Below, piece after piece: positions 10,503-23,636 of a stretch of DNA of 64,000 bases. Each line of letters begins with the position of its first letter. Positions within the stretch are counted from its first letter, which is position 1. The translations under genes and the position numbers were made by a program. Below the pieces are notes generated by a model that worked only from the letters and a program-made list of their open reading frames with translations, searched no databases and was not told the origin of the DNA. Source of the DNA: Tyto alba (Eukaryota > Chordata > Aves > Strigiformes > Tytonidae); NCBI RefSeq assembly GCF_018691265.1, contig NW_024881301.1:15729252-15793251 (forward strand), read 5' to 3'.

Positions 10503-13478
10503 TTAGCTTCAACACACGCACAGCAGATCTGATTTCTGTTAACAGGGATACCTAAGCTTCCAGGCAGAACAGCATTCTGTATCATGAGCCACAAAAAATT
10601 TTTAGTTTGCAATTTTCAAGTTCAGACACTGTTTCTATGTCAAGCTGTCTCTAGATGTATATATGAAATAATAGTATTAAAAAAAAGATCACTTACATCA
10701 AATTTAAGAGATAGGTAATGCAGTTTATGGAAGTACTTGATTTAGCATATTCACTGTATAATCAGTATCACTGTGTATCACTTTTTCAGAGATACAATTA
10801 TTATTAAACATTAATTGATTTGCATACAACAAAAGACATTCAGAAAATACAATATGCAATTTACTGATGGGAATCATATTTAATTGAACATCTTCTACAG
10901 AATGATCTTTTATTAATTCTGTAACTGGTAGCACAGTTGGATTTTATGTGGTGCAGTGAAACTGCAACTAGATAAAAGACAGTGGAAAACAGTGGAACAG
11001 TGTCAACATCCTAGTTTGGTTAGCATTTCTCATTTCATGCCTAGTCCTTAAACAAAATGGCTATATGGTATTAGTAAAGGCCCAAATCGAGGAGTAAAGA
11101 TGAAGGATCATCCTGCATCTACAAGTTGCAGAATGCAAGTGAGCAAAAGTTCACATGCTTAATGAGGGTACCAATTCAGCATACAAGAATTTTCTTGTAT
11201 GTGTTGTTATCAGTGGAGATATTCTTCTGTTTCCTGGCTGGACGTATCAGTCTAAGGGAAAGGGGAAGACAGTAGTCTCCTCAGTTTGGTATAATCCCAG
11301 CGGTGATTTACCTGTCACTCTTAGCCAAGTAATTTGAATAGGTCACATGAGGAGACTTTTGCCCACACTTCTGTTCATGTCAGTATTTTAACAATGTATA
11401 GCTTTCTCTTCTTATTGACTTTAATTCACTTCACTGTAAACCATTAGAAGAAAATGTTCCTTCTGCTACAAACATTCCTAAAGGACTCAATAAAGGAAAT
11501 CCTCTTTCATTGTTGTTACTGATTAAGAAAAATCACTGCTTCTGCAATGAACCCAACTGACTTACTCAGTAGCTATGCATAGGAGGTGGCATTTCCAAGG
11601 TTTAACATCTTTGTGACAAAAAAAAACTTACACTATAAGATTGTTTAAATTCATTCAACACGTGGTCAGGCCTAGGTTTAAGGAGAAATAAAAGGGAATG
11701 ATTGACAAAAGTTCTAATGAACATTTTCAAGTACTATTTTTCTAGTAGCATTTCTGTGACATTTATACACCAAAATAAACTTTATTTGGACATGAAGCTA
11801 AATGGTAGAGTTCAAAAAGATATACAAAAGATTCTCTCATATCAGCTAGAATTGACATCAGTGGAAAAACACCCATTTAAAACTTTGTTCCAATGTACTT
11901 AAGAAGAAAAGTTCTGTAATAATAATGATTCACTCTCTCAGAAATTGAAATGTCATCATTTCTGTTATATATAAAAAGGAAGTTTCTGAAGATTACATGA
12001 GAAACTACTGTAGATACAATGCAGTCTGGCCTGGGCGTAAGCTTTTCTTGACAAAGAGCATATGTCTTCAAGGAGAACATTGAGTGGAGACACAGCATGT
12101 TACAGGGCAATAACTTGCTTATTCTATTCAGTACACCAGGGTTCAAATGCAACCAATAAATCATGAAACCTGATGTTTTATTCTGGTCATTTTTATAGTG
12201 TGCCAAACAAGCATTTAGTAAAGAATTGAAGATAAGCTGTCTGAACATAATATTTGAATAGTGGTCTGTGAACTGAAGAGGAATCTTGCACATGACCACC
12301 TTAACATTAATGTTTTTTTGTCAAAGAATTGGACTTCTAAATTCAGCTGTCTGAATGCTTCACCACTGTTTATCTAAATAGACACTTGTACATGCTGTCA
12401 TCACTTCCAAACCAAACTGTTCCTTTTGGGTACAGTTCAAAGCTGCAAGCACAGTTCAGGTTGCATTTTTATGCTAACCCTGACTTTGAGTCCTGAATTT
12501 TGGTACTGTATCCTGCTGCTGTTTGTTCCCAGCCAGGTGCCAGTCTTCACGAGGAAGAGGTGCATAAGCATTACTGCTGCCCAGTGAAACCCCAGTCAAG
12601 TGTTTTTGCTTATCTGGTCCCAGAGCCTTTCTTATTCACTCATATGTTCCTAGTGGATATTTTCTGGGATCAGCTGAATGGTAGTACTGCTAGGAATTTA
12701 TTTCCTCCTTTTCCCTTTTTCTTTTCACATCCATACCTGACAAAAAATCCTGAAGATCCACTAGCACAGCATGAAAAATAAGCTTCAGTTGCTGGCAAGT
12801 AGTTCCAGGGCTGGGAGCAAGGGATGAACCTTTTTATGTAAGAGTTTATCAGTGAAAAGAAGAGACAGGCTACTGGATCAAAATTTTTTTCTGACACAAG
12901 ATTAACACACAGTGAAAATCCAGGCACATTCATCAATGTCATCTCAATGTGAGTGCCAGTTGTAAAGAGGAGGAGGCATGAGATTTGCATAAATGTCATG
13001 GATACATGCAATCTGGCACTAGTGTCTTGAATTCTCAACAAGCTCTGGTCTTCTTAAAGTTACTATGATGTACATTGATATTTGGGTTTGTCCCATACAA
13101 AATTTTGTCTAATAAATAGCAATTTGTCTTGAGCAACAGTCAGATTATCTCAGCAAGATTTCTTAGTATCATTATTTTTACTTAAGTGACCAATCAATTT
13201 TATGTAAGTACAAAGTATTCACTAATGATAAGACAGAAGAATGTTACTAAATCATACTAATACATTATAATTTCATATAATGCACACCATTTTTTGAAAC
13301 TAAAATAGTTTTAAAAGTTAAAAATATTTTACCAAAATCTTTTTTCTCTCCTCATATTAACTGATAGAGATTAAATTCTAAATTTTAATCCAGAAGAAAG
13401 TTCCAGTGCTTTGTTAATTACTCAAAACAGATTTATAATTATTCACTCTGCAGTAAGGCTATGATTTAAAGAATTATT

Positions 13479-13498
13479 AAAAAAAAAAAAAAAAAAAA
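13479..13498. repeat. Poly(A) tract
   Basis: A 20-base A-run followed by CAAACAAAAC. No element body was identified upstream. Confidence 0.85.
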
Positions 13499-15716
13499 CA
13501 AACAAAACTTGTAATTTATTCTACAAAAAGCATATGAAAATCTAGTTTGTTTTCATTTTAGATTGTATATAATTTGTAGAGAAGTAGGAGTTTTTTAACT
13601 CCTCTGAAAATTATATGGTAATTTAATTCAAGGTAATTTGTTTTTCAGTCCACAATAATTGCTTTTGTAACAAGTGTTTAGCATAAAATGTGTACATAAA
13701 ATCACAAAAAAAATGTTCACCTGTAGATAACCCAATCATAGTTGAGAGGTTAGAGATTTTCTTTGTATTGAAACAATGGAAAGCTAGATTGACTTAATGT
13801 TTTTTCATTATTTTTATCTTCCGTACTTCTGAATTTAATCTATTAGTACCACTTATTTTCTTAGAAACACTAAAGAAAGCCTCCTATTAGTTTGATCCTA
13901 GAGTTTACAAGTTAATAATATGCTGATTAAACTTCAAAATACAGGTTTAAATTTTTATTTTGTCAGTTGAAAGACATGGAATTTGTTATTATTATCACAA
14001 TACCTACAAGAACACAATTAAATCAGCACAAATAGTATGAGTCATAAACAAGAAGAACCAGTCCTAATCATAAGTATCTTATTGTCTAAATAGGTAAAAT
14101 GTGTACAGAATGTGATTATGTAGTTTGTGTGGGTTTTGGTCTTACAGTTTTAAAAGTGATGAATCTTTAACTGTTTTAATTTCAAGGTATGTAATTAAGT
14201 CATTTAAAAGGTAATTGAGTAGGCAATGCATGAGCTGTTTTCTGAAAGTTTTAGAGTTTATTAGGGTCACTCAGCATGGGCATTTAAAGGTCACAGTCAA
14301 GTTGCAAATACCAATCCAAACTGATTAAACAACAGTTATATATGAAGCTTGTTAAATGAGAATTAAATACAGATTTCCTGATTCTCGGCCTCTGTAATCC
14401 CCAAATCTCATCTGATGGTACTGGCAACTGCATGGTATATCTAAATAGATTATTAGTGTGATGCTTAGATGGCTGAGGATTTCCAGTCTTCAGCTTTATG
14501 AGTCATGACACACCTAAGGCATAAAACAATGTGCAGATTTGCTCGCAGCTGATGCAGTTTATTGCTATAGCAAATGCCAGGTTTAAGGGTATAGTGTATA
14601 CACAGCATGATAATGCTTGTGATTTAGCTCTGTCCCTTACTTCATAGCTCTGCATGGAGTCTTTTCCCTCAGGTTGCCTCAGGGTTTTTATGGCTTCCTT
14701 ACAATTATGTTGGAGTTGCCTTGAGTACAAAGGCAAAGATTAATAATAAAATAGAGAAATATGATCAGGTGACCTAAATCTGACTTTTTACCAGATCATA
14801 CCAAAATGGAAATATCATAATAATTCCGTAGAGAAAAATGGCAAAACAAAAATCCACCCTTGTATTCAGAGGTGTTTGTTTATAGACTGATTTAAGTAAA
14901 CAGAAACTACTGATATTATCATTACATCTATAGTGACAAAAGGATAAAACTACATATTACCACAACTAAAAGGAATAAAAATGACATTTTATTTTGCCTA
15001 TTGTATCTGTGAAATAAAATCAACATTTCTAACAATTCAGGTAAATCAGAACAAAAAAAGTTAATGAAGTTCTATCTTTATTAGTTCTGGTTATTTAGTC
15101 TTTATAATTACTTAATTCTAATACTGATTGGTTTATTTATTGGTTAAATCACATATGAAATCAGTATTGCCATTTCATCTCTTTGTCATGAGTGTGGTGT
15201 ACCAGTATAGAGACAAACTAGTGGTCTCAATGTGCAATGTGTATGTCCCTAAAGCTTTTCCATTGTATTTCTTATTCTCTAAAAAGCATAAAATTAGGTT
15301 TTCTAGATACTCAACCAGACACTAATTACTGACTTAATCTCTGCTTTTGTGATAAATGTATGAAAAAAAAGCCCACCATGACTTAATAAGATATAGATAA
15401 AATTTTAAACCATTTGCACAGGGCTTGTAGTCATGTCTGCAGTACCTGCAACACAGCTAAATCTTTGTTCATTTAGAGGTTAAACTTTATTTTTCATAGC
15501 TGTTGGAAAGGCTAGAAATTAATAATCTCATAAAGACATCTAAATGCTAAAATATTTAACCTTTAGAAAGACTATATTTTTCTTGGTTTCAAGCAAGTGT
15601 GAGATGTACAAGAAATAATATATAAAACATTCTCTGTATCTTGATTTTTAATGTACATTTAAGCGGACTTGCCTATTAAATTTCCTATTTTTTCACTTAT
15701 TAACAGATATTTAACT

Positions 15717-15766
15717 TATGTCAATATTTAAGTTATTTATATTGACATATTTAAGTTATGTCAATA
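15717..15766. repeat. Short inverted repeat plus direct copy
   Basis: TATGTCAATA at 15717-15726 is the perfect reverse complement of TATTGACATA at 15740-15749, with a 13-base AT-rich loop. A second direct copy of TATGTCAATA follows at 15757-15766 and shares the preceding TTTAAGT/TTTAACT context. It looks like a small local duplication and inversion. Confidence 0.7.
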
Positions 15767-17324
15767 GCCATCTTGGATTAAATGTATATTTGTACTGTCA
15801 ATGAGACAATTTGTCTTTCACTTTAGAAATATATTTTATAATAAGGAAAAATATTGAGTGGAGTGTAATTGTTGTTTATATGATGACAATTTTGTGTTCT
15901 CTGATGTATAATTTACAGCTCAGTTTGTATTATACAAATATCAGAATGTTTTGAAATCTCGTAAAAGACATTCTAGAGGTCAAAATCTTATATTGTCAAA
16001 CTGCTTATGTATATGTTGTTCAAAGCAATATGTCCCAAACTAGTGGCTTCTAAATTCTATACATAAAGCATGAATCAGGAAGATGCCAGGGGCAAAAAAG
16101 TGAAAGAGTGATGCTGATGCTGCAGTAATATAAAGTCACAAGGCATCTGTTAGTTGATGGATCATTAGATGTGTGCCTGGTAGCTAGTGAAAAAAGGGGA
16201 AAAACATTGCTTAATACATTTTTCAAAAACTTCAGAAAAAAAGATTGAACTTGCTCCCGTTTTATTTTTAGAAATGCATGGCTCCAAATAAAAATAAAAA
16301 GAATTGCAGGAATTCCACCTTTAAAGTCATCTTACTCTTTACCCAGCTTCAAATAGTACTATAACATCTGTAGATAAATGATACAGTTTTCTGTATGCAC
16401 TGTCTCTGAAGGACTGGTTTATTCTAACCAAGGGATCCCAATATTGAATCATGCCTCATGATGACTAGATTGATGTTGATTTTAAGAATTCCTCCATGAA
16501 AAGAAGGGCTTTCAAGAATGGTAGTCCTACATCATAAAGTTTATAGAGGCCACTTTTGAGATTACACAGGGAAACTCAAGCTTAATTTTATCTATATCAA
16601 CTTTTGCTTTTCCAGATGTTTCTACAGCATTTAGCTGGCATATCAAGGTACTGTAGATAAAAATTGTAAGCCTTAGACATATGAATGCATATAATCACAT
16701 ATTCTTAAAATTAAATAGAAACATAAAATCAGAAGAGATTAATTGAATGTGAAATGACACTTACTTTTAAACATACTCTTATTTTTACAGTCATAGCAAT
16801 GCCTGCTATTTTCTAGGAGTACCATTAACTCAGCAAATGTAATCCAGATGCTACAATATAGTATTAATCATTTTCTAGGAGGGTGATTCACACTCCATCA
16901 TGTCCCACAGATGGGTGCAATATTCATATTACTAGTTCCATATATTGTGTGTCAGCAATGATGTTTTTCTACCAAAACTGTATTTGCACAAGAGGAGCCT
17001 TGAGTTAATTTCTCCCAGTTCTTTTGGCTGTCACTGTTATTTAGTATAAGCTTTAAATCTGAAAGAAATTTTAAGGATTAAAATTAAAAAAAAAAAAAAA
17101 ACAACAATATTATTTCTAGCACTGACCAATCCAATAAAATTCAGCCCTAGTAGTTCTCATTAGATGTAATTCATAAACCTGAAATACAGTACTTTGCACT
17201 TTATAGGAAAGTGAGATTCTATATAGAGTTACTTTTAATCCATGAACTAAGACAGTCTTATTTTACACTTTGCTTAACAATTCAGTGTTCTCCTATCTAT
17301 AGTTTTGCTGTTTGGTTGGTTGGA

Positions 17325-17423
17325 TTTTTTTTTTTTTTTGTTTTGTTTGTTTGTTTGTTTTGGTTTGGTTTTTTTTGTTTGTTTGTTTGGTTTTTTGTTT
17401 TTTTGTTTGTTTTTTTTTTTTTC
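17325..17423. repeat. (TTTG)n / poly(T) low-complexity tract
   Basis: About 100 bases of T-runs separated by single or double G (TTTG, TTTTG, TTGG units). It gives spurious hydrophobic open frames on + and Lys/Asn/Gln-rich ones on -, which are not genes. Confidence 0.9.
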
Positions 17424-17861
17424 CAGGAGAGTTTGGTCATATACTCTTAATTCAGTCACTTCCTAAACTCTGGTTGTTAAATTCTATTCAGTGACTTTAT
17501 GAATGTGTTTTTATCACTTGGGCAGGTAAGAGTTCAGGAAAAGGTCTTTTTGTATTTCATGGCTGTGAGATTGTAATAGTCAAACAACTAATCCTAAAAT
17601 TTATGTTTAGTGAACAGCATAGGATATAGAATTAGAGATGAAGATATTAATCCAGAATAGTTTTGGAAATAGATTCTGTAATGTCTAAAAAGCTTATGGT
17701 TTAAAAGCTGTTTCAGAACCTGCTAGGTTTCAAATCTAATTACATAAATTGCCTGTTATTTCCTTGGGTCTTTGCCATATAAATTAATGAATACTTCCAC
17801 CACTAGGAAAAATATGAGGAAACTTTAACATTGCTAAAACTCCAGTCTTTCTGTGTTCCAG

Positions 17862-18355
17862 TTCTTGTCTTGCTGATTGTCACCATGAGGCGACGGAAAA
17901 AAGAGCCACTCATTTTTGATGAAGAGAGAGATATCAGAGAGAACATTGTCAGGTATGATGATGAGGGTGGTGGAGAAGAAGACACCGAGGCTTTTGACAT
18001 GGCTGCCTTGAGAAATCTCAACATCATCCGCGACACCAAGACCAGAAGGGATGTGACACCTGAGATTCAGTTCTTGAGCAGACCAACTTTTAAAAGCATT
18101 CCAGATAATGTCATTTTTAGGGAATTTATCTGGGAGAGACTAAAAGAAGCTGACGTGGACCCCTGCGCTCCACCCTACGATTCCCTGCAGACATATGCAT
18201 TTGAGGGGAATGGCTCGGTGGCAGAGTCACTCAGTTCTTTAGATTCAGTCAGCTCAAACTCTGACCAAAACTACGATTACCTCAGTGACTGGGGTCCTCG
18301 CTTTAAAAGGCTTGCGGATATGTATGGGACTGGACCAGACTGCTTATACTCATAG
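17862..18355 (+). CDS. CDH7: CDH7 last coding exon (transmembrane end and cytoplasmic tail)
   Basis: It completes the split Val codon (G|TT) and encodes 164 residues to the TAG stop at 18353-18355. VLVLLIVTM finishes the transmembrane helix, followed by the stop-transfer basic cluster RRRKK. The juxtamembrane p120-catenin binding core is clear ([16 protein letters not shown]). Further along, [20 protein letters not shown] and the serine-rich SLSSLDS segment form the beta-catenin binding site, whose serines are commonly phosphorylated in classical cadherins. The conserved end is [18 protein letters not shown]. The very last residues are GTGPDCLYS. From memory, human CDH7 ends GTGQESLYS and has DPGAPPYDS where this copy has DPCAPPYDS, so two cysteines differ. 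The tail is otherwise full length and intact. CDH20 is the nearest alternative; the tail favours CDH7. Confidence 0.95.
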
Positions 18356-18738
18356 CCTTGGAACCTTCCCCTGAATATGCACTGAAGAATACTAGAACAG
18401 TAAAGTCAACCTTACAGACTGAAGGAAGTTGTAAATATTTCTCCATTTTTAACCTTTTAGGGGTTTTTTTGTTTGCCTCAGTGGAACATATCTTCATTAG
18501 ACTTGTCCTAGGGACTGCACTGACCACACAGAATATGAGCATTTGGTGGCATTTTTGATAAAATGAAATGCTCAGCCACGTTCAAATAGATAGCAACCCT
18601 CAGATACCTGCAGAGGCAACTCACTTTCAAGAGTATGTCATGCACTGTGACCTCAATGAGCCAATGATACTTTGTAGATGGATTTCACACTGTTGCTATA
18701 TCCAGAGCACAGAGTCTCTGGCATGAGATAAGTGTAAG

Positions 18739-18744
18739 AATAAA
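18739..18744 (+). promoter_or_regulatory. CDH7: Candidate proximal poly(A) signal
   Basis: AATAAA about 385 bases after the CDH7 stop codon. The downstream sequence is AT-rich without a clear GU-rich element, so use is uncertain. Confidence 0.35.
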
Positions 18745-20377
18745 GAAATTTAAAAATATAATATATCATTCAATACAACTCTACAATATATAATATTTAC
18801 CAATACAAGGTTTTTTTAACAAATTTTCGTTACAGTGTTGCATGCAGCTTCCTAGGTGAAAGGCAGGATAGACATGAAAAGAAACAAAAGCCCAGCAGAT
18901 CTTTTGTTTGTTTGTTTCTCTCTCTATGTTCTCAGAGCTACTTAATAAGAAATCTCTGTAATTTTCTAGGTAGTTTTATGAAAAATTACTGTTTGTAATA
19001 AGAAACTCAACAATGTTCATCATCAACTTACTGAAGTAGTTTACAAACCACATAAAATGAGAAATATGGAGGGATATTCTTATGGTTGAAAAGTTTTGTG
19101 ATACCCATGTAGGTATAGAAAAGATGTTGCTATCTATTTGCTATTTTTTATTATCTCTTCTGATTTGTACAGGAGAATTTATCCTTTTTTATTATTATTT
19201 GACATAAAGTGTTATATTTAATTTGGAGCTCCAATCTCCACTAAATTCAGGTCTATTTTACTGCCTCATGGTTTAGACTTGACATAACATGCTGATTTTT
19301 CTCCAGTCTCAGATAAATGTAGGAAATGAAGCATGGAAATGGAGAAATTACAGTAAAGCAATCTTGCCCACCATTCATCTCTAAGAAAGGAAAGCAGCTA
19401 CAAGGACATGCAGTTGTTCTTCTGAGACATTACAAAGTCTGAGATATTTAAATAAAATATTTGTACATTGGATTTTTGGAAAGAAGACTACAGAGGTAGC
19501 TGGGAGTGTCTTTAATGTAAGATTTAATTTTCAAAAAAAACATGCTATATGCTTCAAAGACTGTAAACACCTTGCTTTTCTCCTTCCCATTCTCTTTTGC
19601 TGCTGATGAATCACAGTAAAAGACTCTTTTCAGTTTCTTCCTTATGTTAAGCAATGTAATGCTATTAACTCCAGAAATCATCTTTAGATCCTGCTACACA
19701 TAAGTATTTTTCCCCAAAAATGTTAACTCACTATACATAATTTCTACACTGGTTCAGGAGTGCCAAAACAGAAGGACAACTGCTGTTGGTTAAAATACTG
19801 TATGATTTTGAAGTAGGATTTCTTAGAATAAGAGAACTTTTTATGATTCTGACAATATTTATACTTCATCTTTCATGATTTATTACTAGATAACAAAACA
19901 TATATTCAAGTAAAATAGTGGGTTTAAGTATTATTTCAGATTGTTTTGTTTTAGATAATCTGTCGATAGGTTCCTAAATTAATCTCTGCTCCTGCAAACT
20001 TTTTCCTTGTACCTAACTTGAAATGACTTGACTTTCCTGCAATTACTGAGAGACATACAGAACTGTTTGCAGGACTTTGTGAATAGAAGGTACTCCATAG
20101 AGGATGATGCTCACTCTAAAAGTACTTATTTCTGAAAGAAGGATCCTTGTACTAAAATCCTAATGTATGGGTGACACCAGGCTGGGAGATGGAAAATTAT
20201 CATTAAGGCTTTGCAATTTTTGCAGCCCAGCATTATCAATTAACTATGTGAAAGTGGCCTTCAGCTCCATCAGAGAAAACAGAATAATTTTAATCATCTG
20301 CAACATATTTAATTTGAGTTACATTTTGGTAGACAATCATTGTTTCATAATTCAGTAGATTTGCTTCTAGTTGTATT

Positions 20378-20422
20378 AAATATATATATATAGGTGTGTA
20401 TATATATATATATATACATATG
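20378..20422. repeat. (TA)n microsatellite
   Basis: Two TA blocks split by GGTGTG, about 100 bases upstream of the distal AATAAA, inside the probable 3' UTR. Confidence 0.85.
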
Positions 20423-20486
20423 ACAGATTTTGTAATGGAACTGAAAGATATCGTCCATGACTTTTAGTTATACATGTAAGATTTTC

Positions 20487-20492
20487 AATAAA
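20487..20492 (+). promoter_or_regulatory. CDH7: Candidate distal poly(A) signal
   Basis: AATAAA followed by AAGTTT and then 29 A. It could end the CDH7 transcript. Alternatively the genomic A-run could be a retroposed tail. Confidence 0.4.
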
Positions 20493-20493
20493 A

Positions 20494-20498
<5 letters not shown>

Positions 20499-20527
<29 letters not shown>
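20499..20527. repeat. Poly(A) tract after AATAAA
   Basis: 29 consecutive A ending in CAG. Its position just behind AATAAA is why I place the possible gene end here. Confidence 0.85.
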
Positions 20528-21267
20528 CAGAAAATGAACCATTTGTATGAAGTTTAATGAGAGTGAGATATGCTGCAGAAGTTAAGCAAGTATTAAATCA
20601 GCAAGGTGCTGAGAGAACAGTTAATCTCCTTGTTGTTCATGGAAAGATAATTCATGCATCTGGATTAAGATGTTTAAAAATGCTGATTTTAGCATATAAC
20701 GCTCAAAGGAGATTTAAATGTCGTTTAGAGTAAACAACACAATTCCCTTTTTTTTCCACCTCTATATCTGTAAAATCCCAAAAAGCTCCTCTGTTATGAA
20801 ACTATGTTAAGGTTTGTGTGTGTGTGTGTTTTCTATGGAAAGAAATATGTTTTAATGGCATAAAATCTCTTGCATATATATATTTTCTTTTGCAGTTCTA
20901 AAGTAATTGAGCAAATTTGTTGTTACATTATATATGCTTACCTACTGATTATATTATTGCAGTAAGAAAGAAAGAAAGAAAGGTGGAAATCCCTTATATT
21001 TGACGACCGATATTACTATATTATATACATATAGTATGCATAATACACATATTATATAATGCTCTCCATAAGTTACCATGACTATATGTTTTCACAGTTT
21101 ATAATCTGATTCAAATTCCTTCTTTGAGTGTTATTTAAATTTCATAGCCTGATGCCATAAAATATATTCTGTTGACTAAATAGTGTAAAGTATAAGAAAC
21201 ATTTTCTCTGTCCTGGAAAGGTTATGAAATTATTTGAGCAAATTAATTAGGCCTTTTTAAAAAGACT

Positions 21268-21270
<3 letters not shown>

Positions 21271-21297
<27 letters not shown>
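21271..21297. repeat. Poly(T) tract
   Basis: 27 consecutive T, preceded by CTTCC and followed by AAGAGC. Confidence 0.88.
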
Positions 21298-21301
<4 letters not shown>

Positions 21302-21827
21302 GCTCCATTATCTAACTAGAGGCCAGAAGTCCTCTTTAAAAAGTATGTCAAATATTAGAGTCACTCCCATCTTACAGCAAAATGCCAGCACCTCTTTCCT
21401 TCTCCATATAAAAATTGAATAGGCTTATTTTAAATTGAGATTTCCAAGAGCCTTGAAAAGCATATGATTTTAAGAGTGGTACTAAAACATTCCACGTAAA
21501 GTTAACTTGTTCGAAGAAGATTTAAGGCAAGACTCCTTATTCTGTTTTGACCAGAGTAAAACCTACCGAATTTAACAGAGTTAAACAGGGGGCATTCTGA
21601 CTTACATTTTTTATTCAAAAGGATAAATTTAGTGTACTTACTCTAATAAGTTCTATTCACACAAAGACATAGCACAGGACTTCCTAACCCTACTAATTCT
21701 GATGGGTGGGTCAATACAATCACTGTAAGACTCATGAAATTTGATTATATCAATCAAAACTTCTCCTAAGAATTAAGGGAAAAAAAATAATTACTTAACT
21801 GTCACTTGTTTTCTTTGTTGTTTTGAA

Positions 21828-21839
21828 GGGGGGGGGGGG
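21828..21839. repeat. Poly(G) tract
   Basis: 12 consecutive G, the longest G-run noticed in the window, in otherwise AT-rich DNA. Confidence 0.88.
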
Positions 21840-23636
21840 CAGGGATTCATAGGAATTTCCATTTAAAGTTAAAGTATTTTCTCATTTATTTTATCTATTT
21901 GCCCTCAGGGGCTGGCACTCATTAAAACCAAAATATTTCCTGTCCTTTTATCTTTTTAGAGATTTTGGATGAAAGCATGTTATGAACTACAAAATGGCAG
22001 CATCTTATTTTTATGGACAAGTACTCTTGTATGACATAAAGAAAAGTAGTAGTTTGTCATTATGAAAAAGAAATAAATATGCTATAAAGCTTACAATTAC
22101 ATTGACTTTTAAGATCGTTACAAAATTGAAAGAAAAACACAATTACCTATATCAAATCTAGTATTAAATTCTTGGTTGCAGCCTGTCACATGACTGATTT
22201 TATTTTTCTATATGTAGAATTTTTCACTACTTTAGAATCTATGTAGAGTGATCCTGGTTTGAGACAACATTGTATTCACCTCATTAATGTTACTTAGATA
22301 GGGTCAAATATATTTTTATTGGTCTGTGACTTTAAAAGCAAATTGTAAAAGATAAAGTGACATTATATTTATTTGACAGAAACAGGAAAGTGTATAAGTT
22401 GCAGTCTTAACTATGACATCACTAATTTTCCCAGATATATCCTAAGATATATTTTCACCCGAGCACGATTTCTGCCACACAAAGAATTCTTTCTCTGCTT
22501 AGTATCAGTGCAGTTAAAAATGTATTGTATTTTTTACTGGAATGTTTATTATGGATATCTACCTGCGGTTTTGTTCTTTGAACTAAGAGAATCACAGCAC
22601 ACAACAGGAATAATCTATTTCTTAGATGAAAGGAATGAAAAAAATATCCACATATAAATGTTATATTTTGCTTTGTGATTATATTGTAGCACTTCTCACA
22701 AAAGAGAAAAAAGAATCTTTCAATGTGTTACATAAAATCTGTGAAACCTTAGACCACACAATTGCAAACAGAAATATAGTGGTGAAAAAACTTTTACCTA
22801 ATCATTCTATGACATGACATTGTAACGGAATCTTTATGTATCTAATCAAACACAATGAAAGCAGAAAACAGCACAGGAATTTCTTAGAAATCAAATTAGA
22901 TTTGAAGCCACAATGGTGTATCATATACATGCTTCTTCTTTTATTTCATATGTGAGCGTGTATTTCCTAAAATTATATGCATATTTAAGCATTCCACCCA
23001 CAACCCATTTATTTTAAAATACTTTATTTGACCAGAGAGTATTAAAAAAATTAATCTTACTCTCAAAGACTGTCTGTTCCCATTAATGTCTGATGTAGAG
23101 AAATAAAGTTTAGACTCAGGCAAAACTTTTAAGATTGCCTCCACAAGAAAAGGAAATTGTTTTCATATTTTGACTTCAAATAATTTAGAAGTTGTTAGAA
23201 GTGTTGCAAGGGCTACTATTTCCATGATGATTTAAAGCAATAGGCTATTTTATAATAAAATTGTATCAGATTGAAATTCCTATTCCTAAAAATGATGTAA
23301 AGTTTAATGGAGTTTAATATTTAATTGATTAACTAAGGTCATAAACCTACTGTGCATCATAGCATCAATGTGAATGCTGAACCAGGACTAGAAAAATGTT
23401 AAGGATTTTATTTTCTTCTTCTACTCCCCACCACCTCTGTCAAAGTCATATTTTTTTTTCCTTGTGCATCAAAACAATAATCACATTGAATCTAATTTAG
23501 ACACAGTAGGGAAATAGATCTTGGTCTCCTCCTCACAAGAAATAAAAGACTATTTCCTAGGTCATTCTATTAAATTATTCCTGTCTGATAATGTTGTGAC
23601 TCCTAGTCCATGGTATGAGAGACCTGTGAAGTTGTA

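Larger units (their letters stand above)
10407..17861 (+). other. CDH7: CDH7 last intron (7,455 bp)
   Basis: GT-AG intron interrupting the transmembrane-coding sequence. The acceptor follows a good pyrimidine tract (GTCTTTCTGTGTTCCAG). It is AT-rich and contains TA-rich simple sequence at about 10458-10500, A-runs at 13479-13498 and 17086-17101, a small hairpin with a third direct copy at 15717-15766, and a T/G-rich tract at 17325-17423. An open frame of 140 codons on the minus strand at 11877-12299 shows no recognisable domain. I see no gene on either strand. Confidence 0.8.
18356..20527 (+). other. CDH7: Probable CDH7 3' UTR
   Basis: AT-rich sequence following the stop codon, with no coding potential I can support. 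Two AATAAA hexamers stand out. One at 18739-18744 would give a short UTR of about 0.4 kb. One at 20487-20492 lies seven bases before a 29-base A-run (20499-20527) and would give about 2.1 kb. Only transcript data can decide which is used, or whether the UTR runs further. Confidence 0.5.
20528..23635. other. Intergenic, AT-rich, no gene seen
   Basis: No coding or RNA gene recognised on either strand. It contains small simple repeats: (TG)n at 20813-20829, (AAAG)n at 20964-20982, a 27-base T-run at 21271-21297 and a 12-base G-run at 21828-21839. Open frames here, such as 22373-22657, show no family resemblance. Confidence 0.7.

Noticed and set aside
11877..12299. 140-codon open frame on - in the last CDH7 intron
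   Set aside because: No recognisable domain or repeated-element protein motif, and AT-rich composition typical of its surroundings.
17211..17494. Phe/Val/Leu-rich small membrane-protein-like frames
   Set aside because: They are produced by T/G low-complexity sequence at 17325-17423.
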